Positions 47,101 through 58,416 of a stretch of DNA of 64,000 nucleotides are shown here, piece after piece. Within the stretch, counting starts at the first letter, position 1, and each line of letters begins with the position of its first letter. The position numbers and the translations under genes were made by a program. A model generated the notes under the pieces. The model saw nothing but the letters and a program-made list of their open reading frames with translations, had not been told where the DNA came from and did not search any database. This stretch comes from Herpomyces periplanetae (Eukaryota; Ascomycota; Laboulbeniomycetes; Herpomycetales; Herpomycetaceae), in contig WMKJ01000010.1 of assembly GCA_009733715.1 (NCBI GenBank), positions 62,001 through 126,000 on the forward strand, in the 5' to 3' direction.

Positions 47101-49111
47101 TGGTGGTTCAAACAATGCAATGAGCAAACTTGCTATTACATCTACAGTCACTAAAAAGAGTCGTTCTTCATGCGGGAAACGAATAAGCGATTTATTAAAT
47201 AACACCCCCGAAGCTTGTGAGCGACTAATTAGTCCGCCAAATTTTACAATTTCGAATAAGTCTACATTAAAACCTATGAGGTCGCGTCATACCAATCATT
47301 CCGCTACTACGGTAATGCTGCAGGGTACGATTCCCGTTTCGACATTTTCTGTTAGGAGAAATGATGTTAAGCTGAAGGGGAAACTTTCCCAAAATTCATT
47401 CATCTCCACAAACACTCAACAGCAAATCCAAGCTCTACCGACCCAAACAGTTTTCAATGCTAATCCAAACGATAAATCCCAAGAACGAGCGTCCCGAAAA
47501 GCGACGAAAAGAGGGGGTCAGTTCTGGTCAACGTTTACGAGAAATACATCAGTAAATCCTTCAATGGCTAACACATTCGAATCTTCATCCAAGCCTGCGG
47601 CATGTAACGATTCGTCTGAAGCATTTTCGACGGTTTCTCAATCCTGTAAACCTTGCCCGTTGTCTTCCACGCCAATGCTGGGGAAAAAGAAGCAAAATTG
47701 CCGGGAATCACTTAACTCCACACTGCCAGTTGATAGCAACTCCACCATTGGGCCGGAGTCCCTTTCAGCAGGCTATGCCCCAGTATCCGCATCTCCGGCG
47801 TCGCATTCCGTAACCAAAAAGTCATCGTATAGCACATCCCCCGTTGCATCATATGATAATGGAATTGCTAATTCCTTTACTTGGGATCAGAGCAATAGCA
47901 AATCGAATACTGGGCCGTCAGTGCTACCTTCGTTAAACGGGCTAATACCACGTCCGAGTGAATCAGTTATCGGCTATTCAGCGTCCTCGGAAAATTTAGT
48001 TTCTTCATTTTCTTCATTTTCGAGTTCACGATCTAATGATACTCCACCTTATTCTAATGATATGGGTTCTCTTAATTCAGTCTACATTATGGAAAATACG
48101 TCTGGGGATATAAGGTCTAATGCATCTAACATCTTTTACAAGCCCGACGAGCATTACTCAAATAGTCAAATCACGGCTTACGGAACGTATATGCTACCAA
48201 ACCCTTCACAGTTATCGTATAAAGCCTATCGATACCCTCAAAATCATTTGGACGGTCCGCTGGGCGGGCTCGTTAACAAAACGCATACTGTGGAAAGCGT
48301 GATGGATGATGTATCGTCGGCATCATCACCAGTATCTGCATCATTATCATCAACGGCTACAGCTACTTCGGCATTTACTAATGCAGTTGCGACTAACTCT
48401 ACACCCATGTACGACTCTAACGTATATCCTATAAGCTCATCGAATGTTACCGCGAAATATCCGACAAATTTAAATATGCCACCAAATCTTGCTGATTCGG
48501 GCGGAACGATGACTTATCAGTTTGGACCAGTTAGGGAAATGAGTACTTCTCGAAGTGGTGTTAGCTGCAGCAGTGGTAGCAGTAGTCGGAGAGGAAATGT
48601 ATATGACTATTATGAAAATAGTTCGATAATTTCATCCGAAAATACCGAATCAAACAATGAGCGACTACCCATGGGAACACCTTACTTCTTGAATATATTG
48701 CCGGCAATCGAACCAGGAGTGATGCTAACTTGTAACGTAGACGAGATGAATGTTGCCAAAACCAACGATATGGAGAGTTTTAGTATGGGAACTGGACATA
48801 ACTCAGGTTATCGAGATGTTCATCCGATAGCAATACATCCATCTTTGGCATCTTTAACGCATCCTAGGATGGCTGTTGACTCTGATACATCGGAGTGTAT
48901 GCCCTTGTCTAACAAAAATGCGATAGTACGTTCGGAATTTTCAGAAAGGGGCAGAGAATTGACGAATGATCCGAATGGAGACAGGAATGAGACGGATGGA
49001 AATGTTGAGGGTAATCTAGGCAAAGATCGTAAACGACGAGGATTTCGTGGTTCATCATTAAGCAGGAATCGAAGGTTACGTGGAAGTGCTGAAAAGGGGA
49101 AAGATGGATGA
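44198..49111 (+). CDS. large low-complexity protein, 1525 aa; possible Sds3/Dep1-like chromatin subunit
   Basis: Three exons: 44198-45826, 46088-46853 and 46929-49111 (introns 261 and 75 nt; frames join cleanly). Residues 1-340 are Ser/Pro/Thr-rich with a poly-Pro run before KKRRR. Residues about 345-470 are predicted helical: LRPVLRELAERSISRL, then YPIVLSDLQLAYEKRINLLQ and RFADEIEALRDQWLNICKRS. This arrangement of Tyr-Pro plus a long helical pair resembles the Sds3/Dep1 family of Rpd3L histone deacetylase subunits, but only loosely. Exon 2 begins with an ordered-looking block (KPFVPELRYASRSGLWKD) and contains a strongly charged helix (RRAENKRKVEEQRRAEAERR). Exon 3 (about 730 aa) is disordered and Ser/Asn-rich, ending in a basic RKRRGFRG segment. 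The function is not established; nuclear location is plausible from the basic clusters. Confidence 0.75.
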
Positions 49112-50396
49112 AAGGGTTAATTTTACAGATTTGAGAGTATTCCATTGCGACAGGGACGTAGCACGACATGATATGATGTTCTATTCAGGGCAGTAGTTGT
49201 GGCGAATGAATCATAGATTAAATGGAATCGGGGATAAAGATCTACAGATTTACCCAAGGGTTATTTAACATGATACATGCTGCACTATGCAGTTTCGAGT
49301 GAGTGACATACTTGAAGTGACTGGACTACCGAATTAATTTGGACGAAGTGGCAAACGAAAGATTACATATTATGGGAAATGAAGTATTTAGTATGTTGTG
49401 TTCACAAATATTCTACGGACGGACAACAAGAAGATAGTTTAGTGGCACGAAAGATGAAGGAGGCTACGAGATGCGGTTAGATGGAGGGTAAATTTGGTGA
49501 TTAGTGGTCAAGGAAGGGAAAGCTGAAGTAGCGGACGGGAGACGGTGAACCGTGAAGGTTAGTGGTACGAGGGTGAATAATGACAAGAAGAAGCGGTGAA
49601 GAATGGTGAATGGGGAGGGGAAAACAGAGCGATTACATTGGGTGAACTGACGAAATGATGAGTTTTGGAAATTAAGTTTTGAAGAAGTTTTGAAGATACG
49701 AATTGACGATGAAATTTAAATTTTCGACACGTATCAGAGTATACGACAGTGACTGATGAATGGACTGGATAAGAATTGTTTGGAGTGCACAAGTTTACAA
49801 GCTTGTAATTCGAATGGTGTAGCATACGGGTGGGTGTATGCTTGTGTATAAGGGAGAGGATACGGGGGAGGGTGTACATGTACGTATTGTTTTACATACG
49901 AATATTCAAGTAAAGTTGAAATTAATGTGAAGGGAAAAATGCGTGGGATTAAAGATGACGGTGTAAATACAGACAATTCACGAGAGTGTTGGTTGATTTT
50001 GGTTGCTGTTCGTACCATTTCCGTCTCCCGAAGGCCACGGCACAGCATTTGGCACGTGATTGTGTGATGGGGCAAAGTGGTGTGGAAAATGGGCGGGGGA
50101 AGGGGAAACTTGGGCGGAATTTAGTGGCTCGTTCAAGCCATTCATGAAACAGGCGCGCTGAGGTAATCGAGGAGTAGAGTGGTACGCCGGGAATTAACCG
50201 GGAAAAAGTGGGGACAATGCCGCTGTGAAGGAGTCTTGGCAGGGGTACCAGGGGTGAATTGAGTATAGCGTAAGCCGGTTGGGAGTGGAGTGGTGCAGCA
50301 CAGCACAGTGTATAATACAACCTAGTCCACTAGTGCATTGCCAAACTTCCCTCTGTAAAGTAATCTATGCTTCACTTGTCCTCCACCTATTCGATA
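49112..50396. other. purine-rich spacer
   Basis: About 1.3 kb between the 3' end of the 1525-aa protein gene and the 3' end of the DHNA gene, which converge. From about 49420 to 50290 the + strand is clearly purine-rich. Open frames on the minus strand are low-complexity and show no domain; in particular no HPPK or DHPS signature was found. CACGTG occurs at 50053-50058. Confidence 0.5.
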
Positions 50397-51614
50397 TTAT
50401 CTTGTATGTCGGTGAATATCAATGTGACAATTATTTGCATAAGGTACCAGAGCTCCCGGTTTAGACAAGCGAACATTAACATGGCGTTGTAAAGACCCAG
50501 GCAAGTCAACAGATGCTGAACTACTGAATATAGAATTAGGTGATAACTTGGGTATCGTAAGTTTACCAAGACACCAATCAGAAATAAATGTACCAAGAGA
50601 TTCTAGGGTACGAAAAGGAGGTTTATGTGAATTTACCAAATATTCAATAAAAGGAGTTAAAAGTGATGCAGGTGCCGTTAAAAAAGGTTCACAACACTTG
50701 TATGTTAAGGCAAGGATTGATAAATTTCCTGGGCAAGGAACTGTATGATCTATCGGGGCAATCCAAGCATCAATATCAACGATAACGTGTTGTGGAGCTA
50801 TTTGTTCAGCGGGTAAAACGCCAATAATAAGGGAAAGGTTAACATTCCTAATTTCAAGCGTAGCACAACGGACAAATTTTAAGTAAGAACCCGGAAAGTT
50901 AAAGTAAGTCGGAAAAGCTGTTACCACTTCTTCCGTATCAATTAGTGAAAAACACCTCGGCACACAAAATTTAGTTTGTCGTGAGAGTTCATCAAAAGCC
51001 GGTGATAACAAGGTCGTGATTTGTAGGGTAAGTCGTGCACATGATAATGAAAGTTTACCCGTCAATGACAATGATTCAGTCGATAAATTTGAAAGGGAAT
51101 CCCGGTACCCCTCAATTTCGAGTACGGAAAGTGTAAGTGAAAAGGTAAAAGCGTAAGCCGACGTACGCGAAACAAGAAACTTCAGGGCTGACATGGAAAG
51201 ATATAGAGTATAATGAAGTAGGGAGTCAAGTGGATGTATAAGGTAGAATGATAATGGTTCAGTAGAATTCTTCAATATACCATTCAGCTGACGGAGATTA
51301 ACCTCTCCATCCAAGATAGTTTTAGCCAAATGAGCATAGTTAATAGAGGCATATAAGTTATGTCTTGATTCTTCCGCATCCCTTTCCTCTTTATGCTGCG
51401 CATCTTCATAATCGCTATCGCCTAAACTATCCATTTCAGCAGTAAACCGTAATTCTGAACAAACGGATACATTAACAAATCTCGATATACTAGCCCATTT
51501 TTGACTTATCGGATTAACACCTTCATTTGATTCATCACAACAGGGAAGTTGTAAATTTTTCACCGAAACGTGATCATGATCAAAATTGGGCAAATAATGG
51601 CAAAACCTCGTCAT
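50397..51614 (-). CDS. tandem dihydroneopterin aldolase-like protein (N-terminal part of FOL1, stand-alone)
   Basis: Dihydroneopterin aldolase releases glycolaldehyde to give 6-hydroxymethyl-dihydropterin in folate synthesis. In many fungi two DHNA-like domains form the N-terminus of the trifunctional FOL1 protein. Here a 405-aa single-exon frame carries both: a divergent first domain (DHVSVKNLQL, later SINYAHLAKTI) and a clearer second one with LEIRNVNLSLIIGVLPAEQIAPQHVIVDID and a final VNVRLSKPGALVPYANNCHI, matching the last strand and KP-A pattern of the family. The frame ends right after that strand, and no HPPK (6-hydroxymethylpterin pyrophosphokinase) or DHPS domain follows within 1.3 kb. 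Either the FOL1 activities are split between genes or this is a paralogue. Catalytic competence of the first domain is doubtful. Confidence 0.68.
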   Translation of the reverse strand: MTRFCHYLPNFDHDHVSVKNLQLPCCDESNEGVNPISQKWASISRFVNVSVCSELRFTAEMDSLGDSDYEDAQHKEERDAEESRHNLYASINYAHLAKTILDGEVNLRQLNGILKNSTEPLSFYLIHPLDSLLHYTLYLSMSALKFLVSRTSAYAFTFSLTLSVLEIEGYRDSLSNLSTESLSLTGKLSLSCARLTLQITTLLSPAFDELSRQTKFCVPRCFSLIDTEEVVTAFPTYFNFPGSYLKFVRCATLEIRNVNLSLIIGVLPAEQIAPQHVIVDIDAWIAPIDHTVPCPGNLSILALTYKCCEPFLTAPASLLTPFIEYLVNSHKPPFRTLESLGTFISDWCLGKLTIPKLSPNSIFSSSASVDLPGSLQRHVNVRLSKPGALVPYANNCHIDIHRHTR

Positions 51615-52480
51615 TTTTTCTCAGCAACCGCCGAGTATTCCTTGTAAACTATAAGCCTAACGGTAATGATCCTCATGAAATCCACTCAAAAATTGAATTG
51701 TACAAAACTGTCGATCACAAATTAACCCGGCATACTTGTATATATACATCCACCCACTGAACCACGTTCGTTTAAATATGCCTAAATATATATATACATA
51801 TACGCTTTCCCCAAAACAATTATGAACCGGTTTGCTAAATAGTTTGTGTATAATTATCCCGAGTCTTTAAATCACCTCTAAATGCTACTATCGCCCAACC
51901 TTCTTTTCACCTTTCAAAATTCTGTGTCCCGGCTATGTGTCACGGGACATTTCAATCACTTGTTTACTAATCATTGTGGCGATGCAGTACAAAACCTATA
52001 GTGGCTTGGCAAGGGTTTATGTAAGACATGTATTTAAGGTGCTAAATGCGCGACGGAGTTTGATTAGATTAATATTGTTACCGGCACTATCACGATAATT
52101 TTCGTTAACATATTTGATAAACTTTTTCCTCATTTACAACGTGTTCTATCATAAATTTGTGCGGTTATACACTCGTACGTTTTACTCCATTTTTTATCAC
52201 CTGTTAATCCCAAGTGGGTGCACGTGCGGTTTTATATCCTTTCACATCCCACACTATCATGTTAAAGTTTTTGATCACTTCAAACCTTTAAGCGTGTACG
52301 CACTTGCTCATATACTGGTTAATTGAAATTTTGAATATTTGACCGAGTTAGTTATACACACGCGGTAGTGAAAAGTTACGCCCCCACGCAATATATTTAT
52401 TGTACAGCAATCATTTTTGAATGGGTTAACGTGTACACGCACACATTTTCCTATTTTCATATTTTTGCAATTAACTTAAG
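51615..52480. promoter_or_regulatory. divergent region between the DHNA gene and ESS2
   Basis: An 866-bp AT-rich interval between two divergent starts, with a TATATA-rich tract at about 51785-51805 and CACGTG at 52221-52226. No coding region is supported. Confidence 0.45.
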
Positions 52481-54391
52481 ATGGCAAGCGAGAATAACCT
52501 TCTTACGAGAAAACGCAGCAGATGTAGCTGCACGAACGATGGTCCAGAGTCACGAACTACACGAAGATGCAGTAATAGTGACGTTAAATCAAGCCTAACA
52601 ATTATTCAAAAAGCCTCCAGTTCCCTTAAACCCACGTCAGTGCAGGCCGCCCGAAGAATTAAGCGCCCGTTAATTGTTCTATCGGAAGATACGTATACGG
52701 AAGCTTTATCGTTCATCATCAAGCGAGATTTTTTCCCCGGACTTGTCGAAGTAGAGCTACAACAGGAGTTTCTAGACGCCCTAGAGTCCCGAGATTCTGA
52801 TCGAATTCGCCTGGCTCAACTTCGCTTAGAGCAGTTAATGCTCTCACTTTCTCACACGCGAAACTCGTATAACTTTGCCATTCCATTCATTCGCATGGTT
52901 AAACCCGGATCGTCCCATGATACTAACCGTAGCAACAAAGGTTCCTCCTCGGTTAATCCTTCATCTTCTTCGTTGACCATTAATGATATTAATTTACAGT
53001 GTATGAGCTTATCAGAATTTCAGGCTAAATTTACATCGGAGGATAACGAATCTTTTAATGCGTTACTGGATCGTCAAAATCAGAAACATGCGGAAAAGTA
53101 TGCTTGGCTTCGCTCGGGTAACAAAATCAGCTCAAACCGTCATATTGCACATTCCGGGGATCCTAAGTCATGGCATTATTTTGGCATAAACGAGTCAACA
53201 GAACGTACAGCCTTAGCATTACCAAGTGGTATTGAACCAGGCTTGCTTATACACAGTTTTACATCACCAGTTTCATCATTGCTCTCCCGATCAGCGGGCT
53301 TTCGCAATGACTGGGTTAACCTATTCAACGGACGTCGCCAACGATCATCCCTGTACCAGGCAGAGTTTCGTCGGGAAAAGGCACGGAATGCGCTTATGTT
53401 CATGCCCGAATCAATCGATAATCAAGAGGAAACCCGCCATTTAGAAAGTATTCACGAAGCAGCACAACGATTATCAAAAGCGGGTCCTCGGTCTGTTGAG
53501 TACTTTAACACTCGACTTTGTCTTAACAATTTTCATGCGGCTACACCGCCCAATTCATCACTTTTAATGTCAACGACATGCAGGCCTTCCCCTAGTTCAG
53601 AGGCTTCGTTTACGGATTCCGATTATACAGATTTACCTAAAGTTAATGGGTACACATTCATCGATGCGCGACAGGATACTCTTGGCTCATGTAATAGGAT
53701 AGCTAAATTTTCAAAGTTAAACGAAGCCGAAAATACTGCGGCATTTTTACGCCGTTTAGGCGGCCGACCGGGTTCAATATACCCAAATCCGTTTTCCGTC
53801 CTGGGAGCATCACGTCGTGAACAGTTACACCATCGAATGGTAGATCGAGTGGTCCAGCGCAATAAACAAGCGGGTAGACTAAGTCGATTAAAAGCAATTG
53901 ACACATCTCTTTCACGGCGTGCTACGGTGGCTAATTCTGCATCATTTGCGTGTGTTGCTATAACACGGCGACGGGTTTCACGAGATATTGGTTACGCTAA
54001 TGCTAGCACTACCGCTACCACAGCTGCAGTTTCATCCTTAACGTCATCTGCGTTAACTGGCCTTGCTAATAGCAAATTAGGCTCGTCTACGTTCTTACAC
54101 TCGCTCGGTCTCACGCCTCCGCGCAAATCTCGCACCCTTTCATCCGCCGGAAAGCGTCTTTTACACGATCTTCGTTGTCCTCGCATTACTGACGAGGACT
54201 TTTCACTTACCCCGTCCATTGTAAACCCACCTACACCCGCGCCAAATTCACTCTCTGGGAGGTTAAAAGTTCATCCTTCAGGTTCCCTAACTTCATTTTC
54301 TGCTCCATCGCCGCCACCACCACCACCACCACCACCTCCACCTCCACCCTCTTTACTCCCGTCTCATTTGACATCTTTTCGACGTTATTAA
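52481..54391 (+). CDS. ESS2: splicing factor ESS2 homologue (DGCR14/Bis1 family)
   Basis: Nuclear protein associated with the late catalytic spliceosome. Single exon, 636 aa. The family core is at residues 60-125: IVLSEDTYTEALSFIIKRDFFPGL followed by QQEFLDALESRDSDRIRLAQ, the hallmark of Es2 proteins. Further Es2-type blocks are LNDINLQCMSL-like LTINDINLQCMSLSEF, FTSEDNESFNALLDRQNQK, HAEKYAWLRSG, and PNPFSVLGASRREQLHHRMVDR before the C-terminus. The length is near that of animal homologues. The last 80 residues are low-complexity, with a run of 13 prolines near residue 615. Basic N-terminus (RKRSR) suits nuclear import. Convergent with SEY1, 278 bp apart. Confidence 0.93.
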   Translation: MASENNLLTRKRSRCSCTNDGPESRTTRRCSNSDVKSSLTIIQKASSSLKPTSVQAARRIKRPLIVLSEDTYTEALSFIIKRDFFPGLVEVELQQEFLDALESRDSDRIRLAQLRLEQLMLSLSHTRNSYNFAIPFIRMVKPGSSHDTNRSNKGSSSVNPSSSSLTINDINLQCMSLSEFQAKFTSEDNESFNALLDRQNQKHAEKYAWLRSGNKISSNRHIAHSGDPKSWHYFGINESTERTALALPSGIEPGLLIHSFTSPVSSLLSRSAGFRNDWVNLFNGRRQRSSLYQAEFRREKARNALMFMPESIDNQEETRHLESIHEAAQRLSKAGPRSVEYFNTRLCLNNFHAATPPNSSLLMSTTCRPSPSSEASFTDSDYTDLPKVNGYTFIDARQDTLGSCNRIAKFSKLNEAENTAAFLRRLGGRPGSIYPNPFSVLGASRREQLHHRMVDRVVQRNKQAGRLSRLKAIDTSLSRRATVANSASFACVAITRRRVSRDIGYANASTTATTAAVSSLTSSALTGLANSKLGSSTFLHSLGLTPPRKSRTLSSAGKRLLHDLRCPRITDEDFSLTPSIVNPPTPAPNSLSGRLKVHPSGSLTSFSAPSPPPPPPPPPPPPPSLLPSHLTSFRRY

Positions 54392-54669
54392 ATAACACAT
54401 TTACTTTCGTTCACTCGTCCACGCCTTTGATAACTTTTGCATGCCCCTTCACATTACATCTCTATCTATACTTGTATAGCGGGAGTGGGTACCGCGTTAT
54501 TATGTTGTATCCTGTCTGTAGCGGCAACGTGTTACACACTAACGTTAATTTAACCCGATTATACGACTACTAAAATAAGACTTGACAATGCATCGTCATC
54601 ATCACCACTACTACCCCCTAAATACCAACATAGATGCTTGCGTGCCTTTGGCGTGCATGTTATTCACGT

Positions 54670-57652
54670 TTAACCGTCCGATACATCATTTTGCGATCTT
54701 GCTCGCATTGATGCATCACCACCAACACCGTGATTTCGACCTGTTGCCGAACTTGAAGGCATTTCGTTGCTATTTCGTATATCACTGCCTCTTGAACGAT
54801 TTACCAGCGTTTCCAAATTTTGGGGTTCAACGATGTATGCCGATGAGCGTGTAGATCCACCATCGTTCACTTCTAACATGTCGCGTAATCGCTTTTTCCC
54901 AATGTCTATCGCTTGTGAAACGGCTGCATCTGCCATGCTGAGCATGGGTCCCCACAGGTTAAGATTGTATGTTATGTATCCAAAAACGCCCATCACCGCG
55001 ACAAATATAAAGTATAAAGGACTGCGGACAACTAAAATTAATTTTTAAAAGGGTTAGCGATGTTCAATCGAATATATTCTGAATGATCTTTTAAAGTATC
55101 TTAAGCTCCATTTCCCGCTGAATAACTTACCTGCAATCATTTCATTCCAACCAAGTGCTATCAGCAAGCAGTAAAAGTAAACTGGAATTTGTGAAACTCC
55201 ACCAATTGCGCTCCGCTTAGCATCCACATACACTTCATCGGCGATTTTCTTGAATCTCGCGATGACGTCGGCGACTTTAACTTCGCTCAGCATAGTCATC
55301 TCATCTTCCAAGCTCACACTTTCATCATCGTCTACTCCACCAATTGTCATGAATTCTTCCTCATCCATTAATTTATTCGTTTGCGGAGCTTCACCAATCC
55401 ATGCTCGTAAATCTGGATGTTTATTCGTCGATGAAAGTATAATTTTGCTTAACACTGGAATCAATGACAATGTTGACTCCCGTGCTGATCTGTAAAGTCC
55501 CTCGATGTCATCACTGGGCCGCCAAACTCGAGGTACTCCCAATTCATCATACCGAAATTTACATTCAAAACTATCTCGTTAAAGTTACGGTTAGCGTGTC
55601 TCATAATATTAAAGGTTAACTTGACTGTTTAATTCTTCACATACCTTTCTCGAAGCTTCACAATCATGTTTCCCTCTTTTAATTCTTCCAGAACGCGATT
55701 TCGTAATAGTGCCCATGCTTTACGCTTCAATCTCCACACTCCCAATTCCACTTCTTCTGCACTAGCATCAAAGTTTCGGGCACGCTGCAAAAATCGCTCT
55801 TCAGAACGTTGAACAATACGTTTAAAACTGTTCCATATTCTATCCCACAGGTCAATTTTCCCTTTCTTATTCAAACCTCGATTCCCATCTCCTCCATTTT
55901 CGGTTGAGAAGTTAAACTCTATTCCAATTGAATCATCGATTTGTCCTTTCATCGCCCGTTCAATTCGTGCTACTAATCTCCTTAATTCTTCACCACGCAA
56001 TGTTTTCGATGCATTCTCTAGTTCCTTGCGAAACAAATCTACCAATTCATCATAATTACTCCATGTTACATTATCAATTCGGTGTGCTTTAGCCAATTCG
56101 GTAAATTTTTCAATAGCTTTGCCCATTTGTTCCTCAACTATTTGCCCGAAATCATACGAAGCGTTACTTTTCTGCCCAACTTTCACAATTTGGGACACAT
56201 TATCCACGAAATCTCGTATACCAAGTTTATGAGCAGCATCTAACTGTCCTGCATGAAGAACTTTGAGTCGTGAATCTACGTTTCCTTCTAGCTCCCGTTT
56301 TTTCCGCAAGAATACTTCCTTGTGATATCTAATGCCTTTTTGTGTAAATTGCTCTAGAGTGGAATTTCTTGCCTTCTTTATCGCTTGATCCAATTGAGGA
56401 AGTATTGTATACTCCCCAATTTTTAAACTGTTGTTTTGCTTAGTTTCAAAGGGAACGATTAATTCATCAAACTCTATCATGACCTCCCGTGAAATTTCAT
56501 CACATCGAAATTGAGCCAAAAGTTCTTGTTGTGTAGGTAAATCTAAATCTTTGTTGCTCACAATTTGCTCCCAGATATTTTCTGCATAAATTGAAAATCC
56601 ATCAGCGGGAATTCGACGATGATATTCGGGAAGAAATAGGCCCATTGATCCCTTTTTCCTTTCCATTGAAGAACCCAAGGTTTTGCTATATCCTTCGCTA
56701 AAACGGTGTCTCATATTGTTAACCTCTTTGATAAATTGTTCTGGCATAAGTAGCTTATGGGGTAATGCCTCAAATGCAAAGTCAAAATAGTCAGAAATTT
56801 TGGACGTCTCCAAATTAGCCGGCTTGGATATTGATGCCCAAATTTTCTGCAAGTCCTGTAAGAGGGTTTCCTTTAGGTTCTCTAGAGGCGTGTTTCCGAC
56901 GTGATCCCGAATGATAAAGAGCAGCAGTGAACGTGGTACAACTTTACTATTCTTAACGAATAATTGTAAGTTTACTTCAAACACAGTTTTAAGTAAAGCC
57001 AGGTTAGCACCTTGATATAATCCGACCTGGTGCTCCCAGATATTAACAATCAAAATTTCACTAGTTGCTAGAGCAAATAATGCAGCTTTACGTTCGAAAT
57101 CTTGATCTTCACCACGTTCACGGCCGTCTGACCCTTCGACGTCCATGACTAGAATGTTTTTCGCCATTTCCGATGAACGTTTAATATCATCTCCATGAGT
57201 ATTTAAGGTGGTCGTATTTCGATTCTTTGACATCCATATACCTTTGGTGGTTTGTTTTCGATCTTGTTCTGACATAACACCGAAACATGTACCAAATAAA
57301 TGATTTAACAGTGTTGACTTTCCCGTTGATTGAGATCCGAATACAGATACTAAATGATAATTAAACCCGCATTGCGCGATTTTTTCGTTTTCCATATACT
57401 CAGCCACTTGAGTGCTAAAATGTGATAAATATCATGTAAATGTTAGCAAATTTCACTTTTTGCAATAGTACATAAATTTGTAGGTTCGATAGATATAATG
57501 ATTTATGAAAAAATCGAAAATCAATAGTTAGTACAAATTTAAAGGATATACTGTACTAACCTGAATATTTTTTCTTCGTCAATAATTTGAATCCCATGGT
57601 CTTTATTTTTTCCAATTGTGGAATTGCCGTCAAACGAGGCAAATTTACTCAT
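54670..57652 (-). CDS. SEY1: SEY1/RHD3-type dynamin-like GTPase of ER membrane fusion
   Basis: Atlastin-like GTPase that fuses ER tubules. Four exons on the minus strand: 57652-57561, 57414-55645, 55570-55131 and 55031-54670 (introns 146, 74 and 99 nt), giving 887 aa. The first exon gives MSKFASFDGN and IQIIDEEKIF. The GTPase domain shows GFNYHLVSVFGSQSTGKSTLLNHLFG (P-loop at 57-64), FGVMSEQDRKQTTKGIW (switch I region) and VMDVEGSDGRERGED (G3). A long helical bundle follows, then the Sey1-specific GVPRVWRPSDDIEGLYRSAR, AKRSAIGGVSQIPVYFYCLLIALGWNEMIA and a second hydrophobic segment YFIFVAVMGVFGYITYNL, together forming the ER hairpin. The C-terminal 90 residues are polar and Ser-rich. Divergent from RPP14. 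Confidence 0.96.
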
Positions 57653-58416
57653 ATTATCCAGTATAAAAAGTGTAGATAGTCCAGCAAGAAATTCCAATGA
57701 TCAAAATAATTAAATAAAGTTGACGTGTGTTAACCAGAGCTGGTAACTTTGAGACCCAATGCACACAGTGTCCTGTTAAATCGTGATTTATCAAAAACCT
57801 TTATGAAGTACAAAAACTGATTATCTTGTTAGTTCACACGTAAATTCAATGAAAAACCGCGTAAAAATATTGTTTATAATTAATCAAACTAAAAAACATA
57901 TGCCTATACAAGTAAAAAATAGTTCTCACACTCCTTAAACCAAGCTTGAAAGGATGTATTTCACTTGAGAAAATTGCATCCAAAGGAAAGTTATCGTTAA
58001 ATATTTCCATGAAATCAATAGTTTTAAAATAAACTACTTGAACGAAAACATCAATCCAAAATATTTCCCGAATCTCTCACCTCCATTTCGTAGATTTTTC
58101 TGGTGTCACGTGACGAAACTGCATACTTCTCGCCATCACGTGTGCTGTCTGCGTAATACTCAGTCATGTGCTACATTTCCATACACCGCATTCTAATCAC
58201 GTGCATTCGTTTTTCCTCGGCTCCCGGATTTACTCTTTCCCGTCGCTTGTTTTAATTTCCCTTTTTGGACAATTTTTTTCAAATTTTTGAAATTTTCTCG
58301 TTTTTCGGGTTCTCTTTACCGAATACGTTTCATCTAAATTAGTTTCATCCAAATTTGAAAAAATTCATTTTAAACTTCATAACTTCCCTATTCTCTATTA
58401 ACCGTTACATTTTATC
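57653..58416. promoter_or_regulatory. bidirectional SEY1/RPP14 promoter with three CACGTG sites
   Basis: CACGTG occurs at 58107-58112 (within TCACGTGA), 58137-58142 and 58198-58203, plus a one-mismatch CATGTG near 58167. Four such elements in about 100 bp, about 215-310 bp before the RPP14 start, suggest a clustered bHLH-type (Cbf1/USF-like) control site. Confidence 0.55.

Noticed and set aside
49559-50320. Minus-strand frames downstream of the DHNA gene as possible HPPK-DHPS exons
   Set aside because: No GSN-type HPPK start, no DHPS pterin-binding motif, and strong composition bias.
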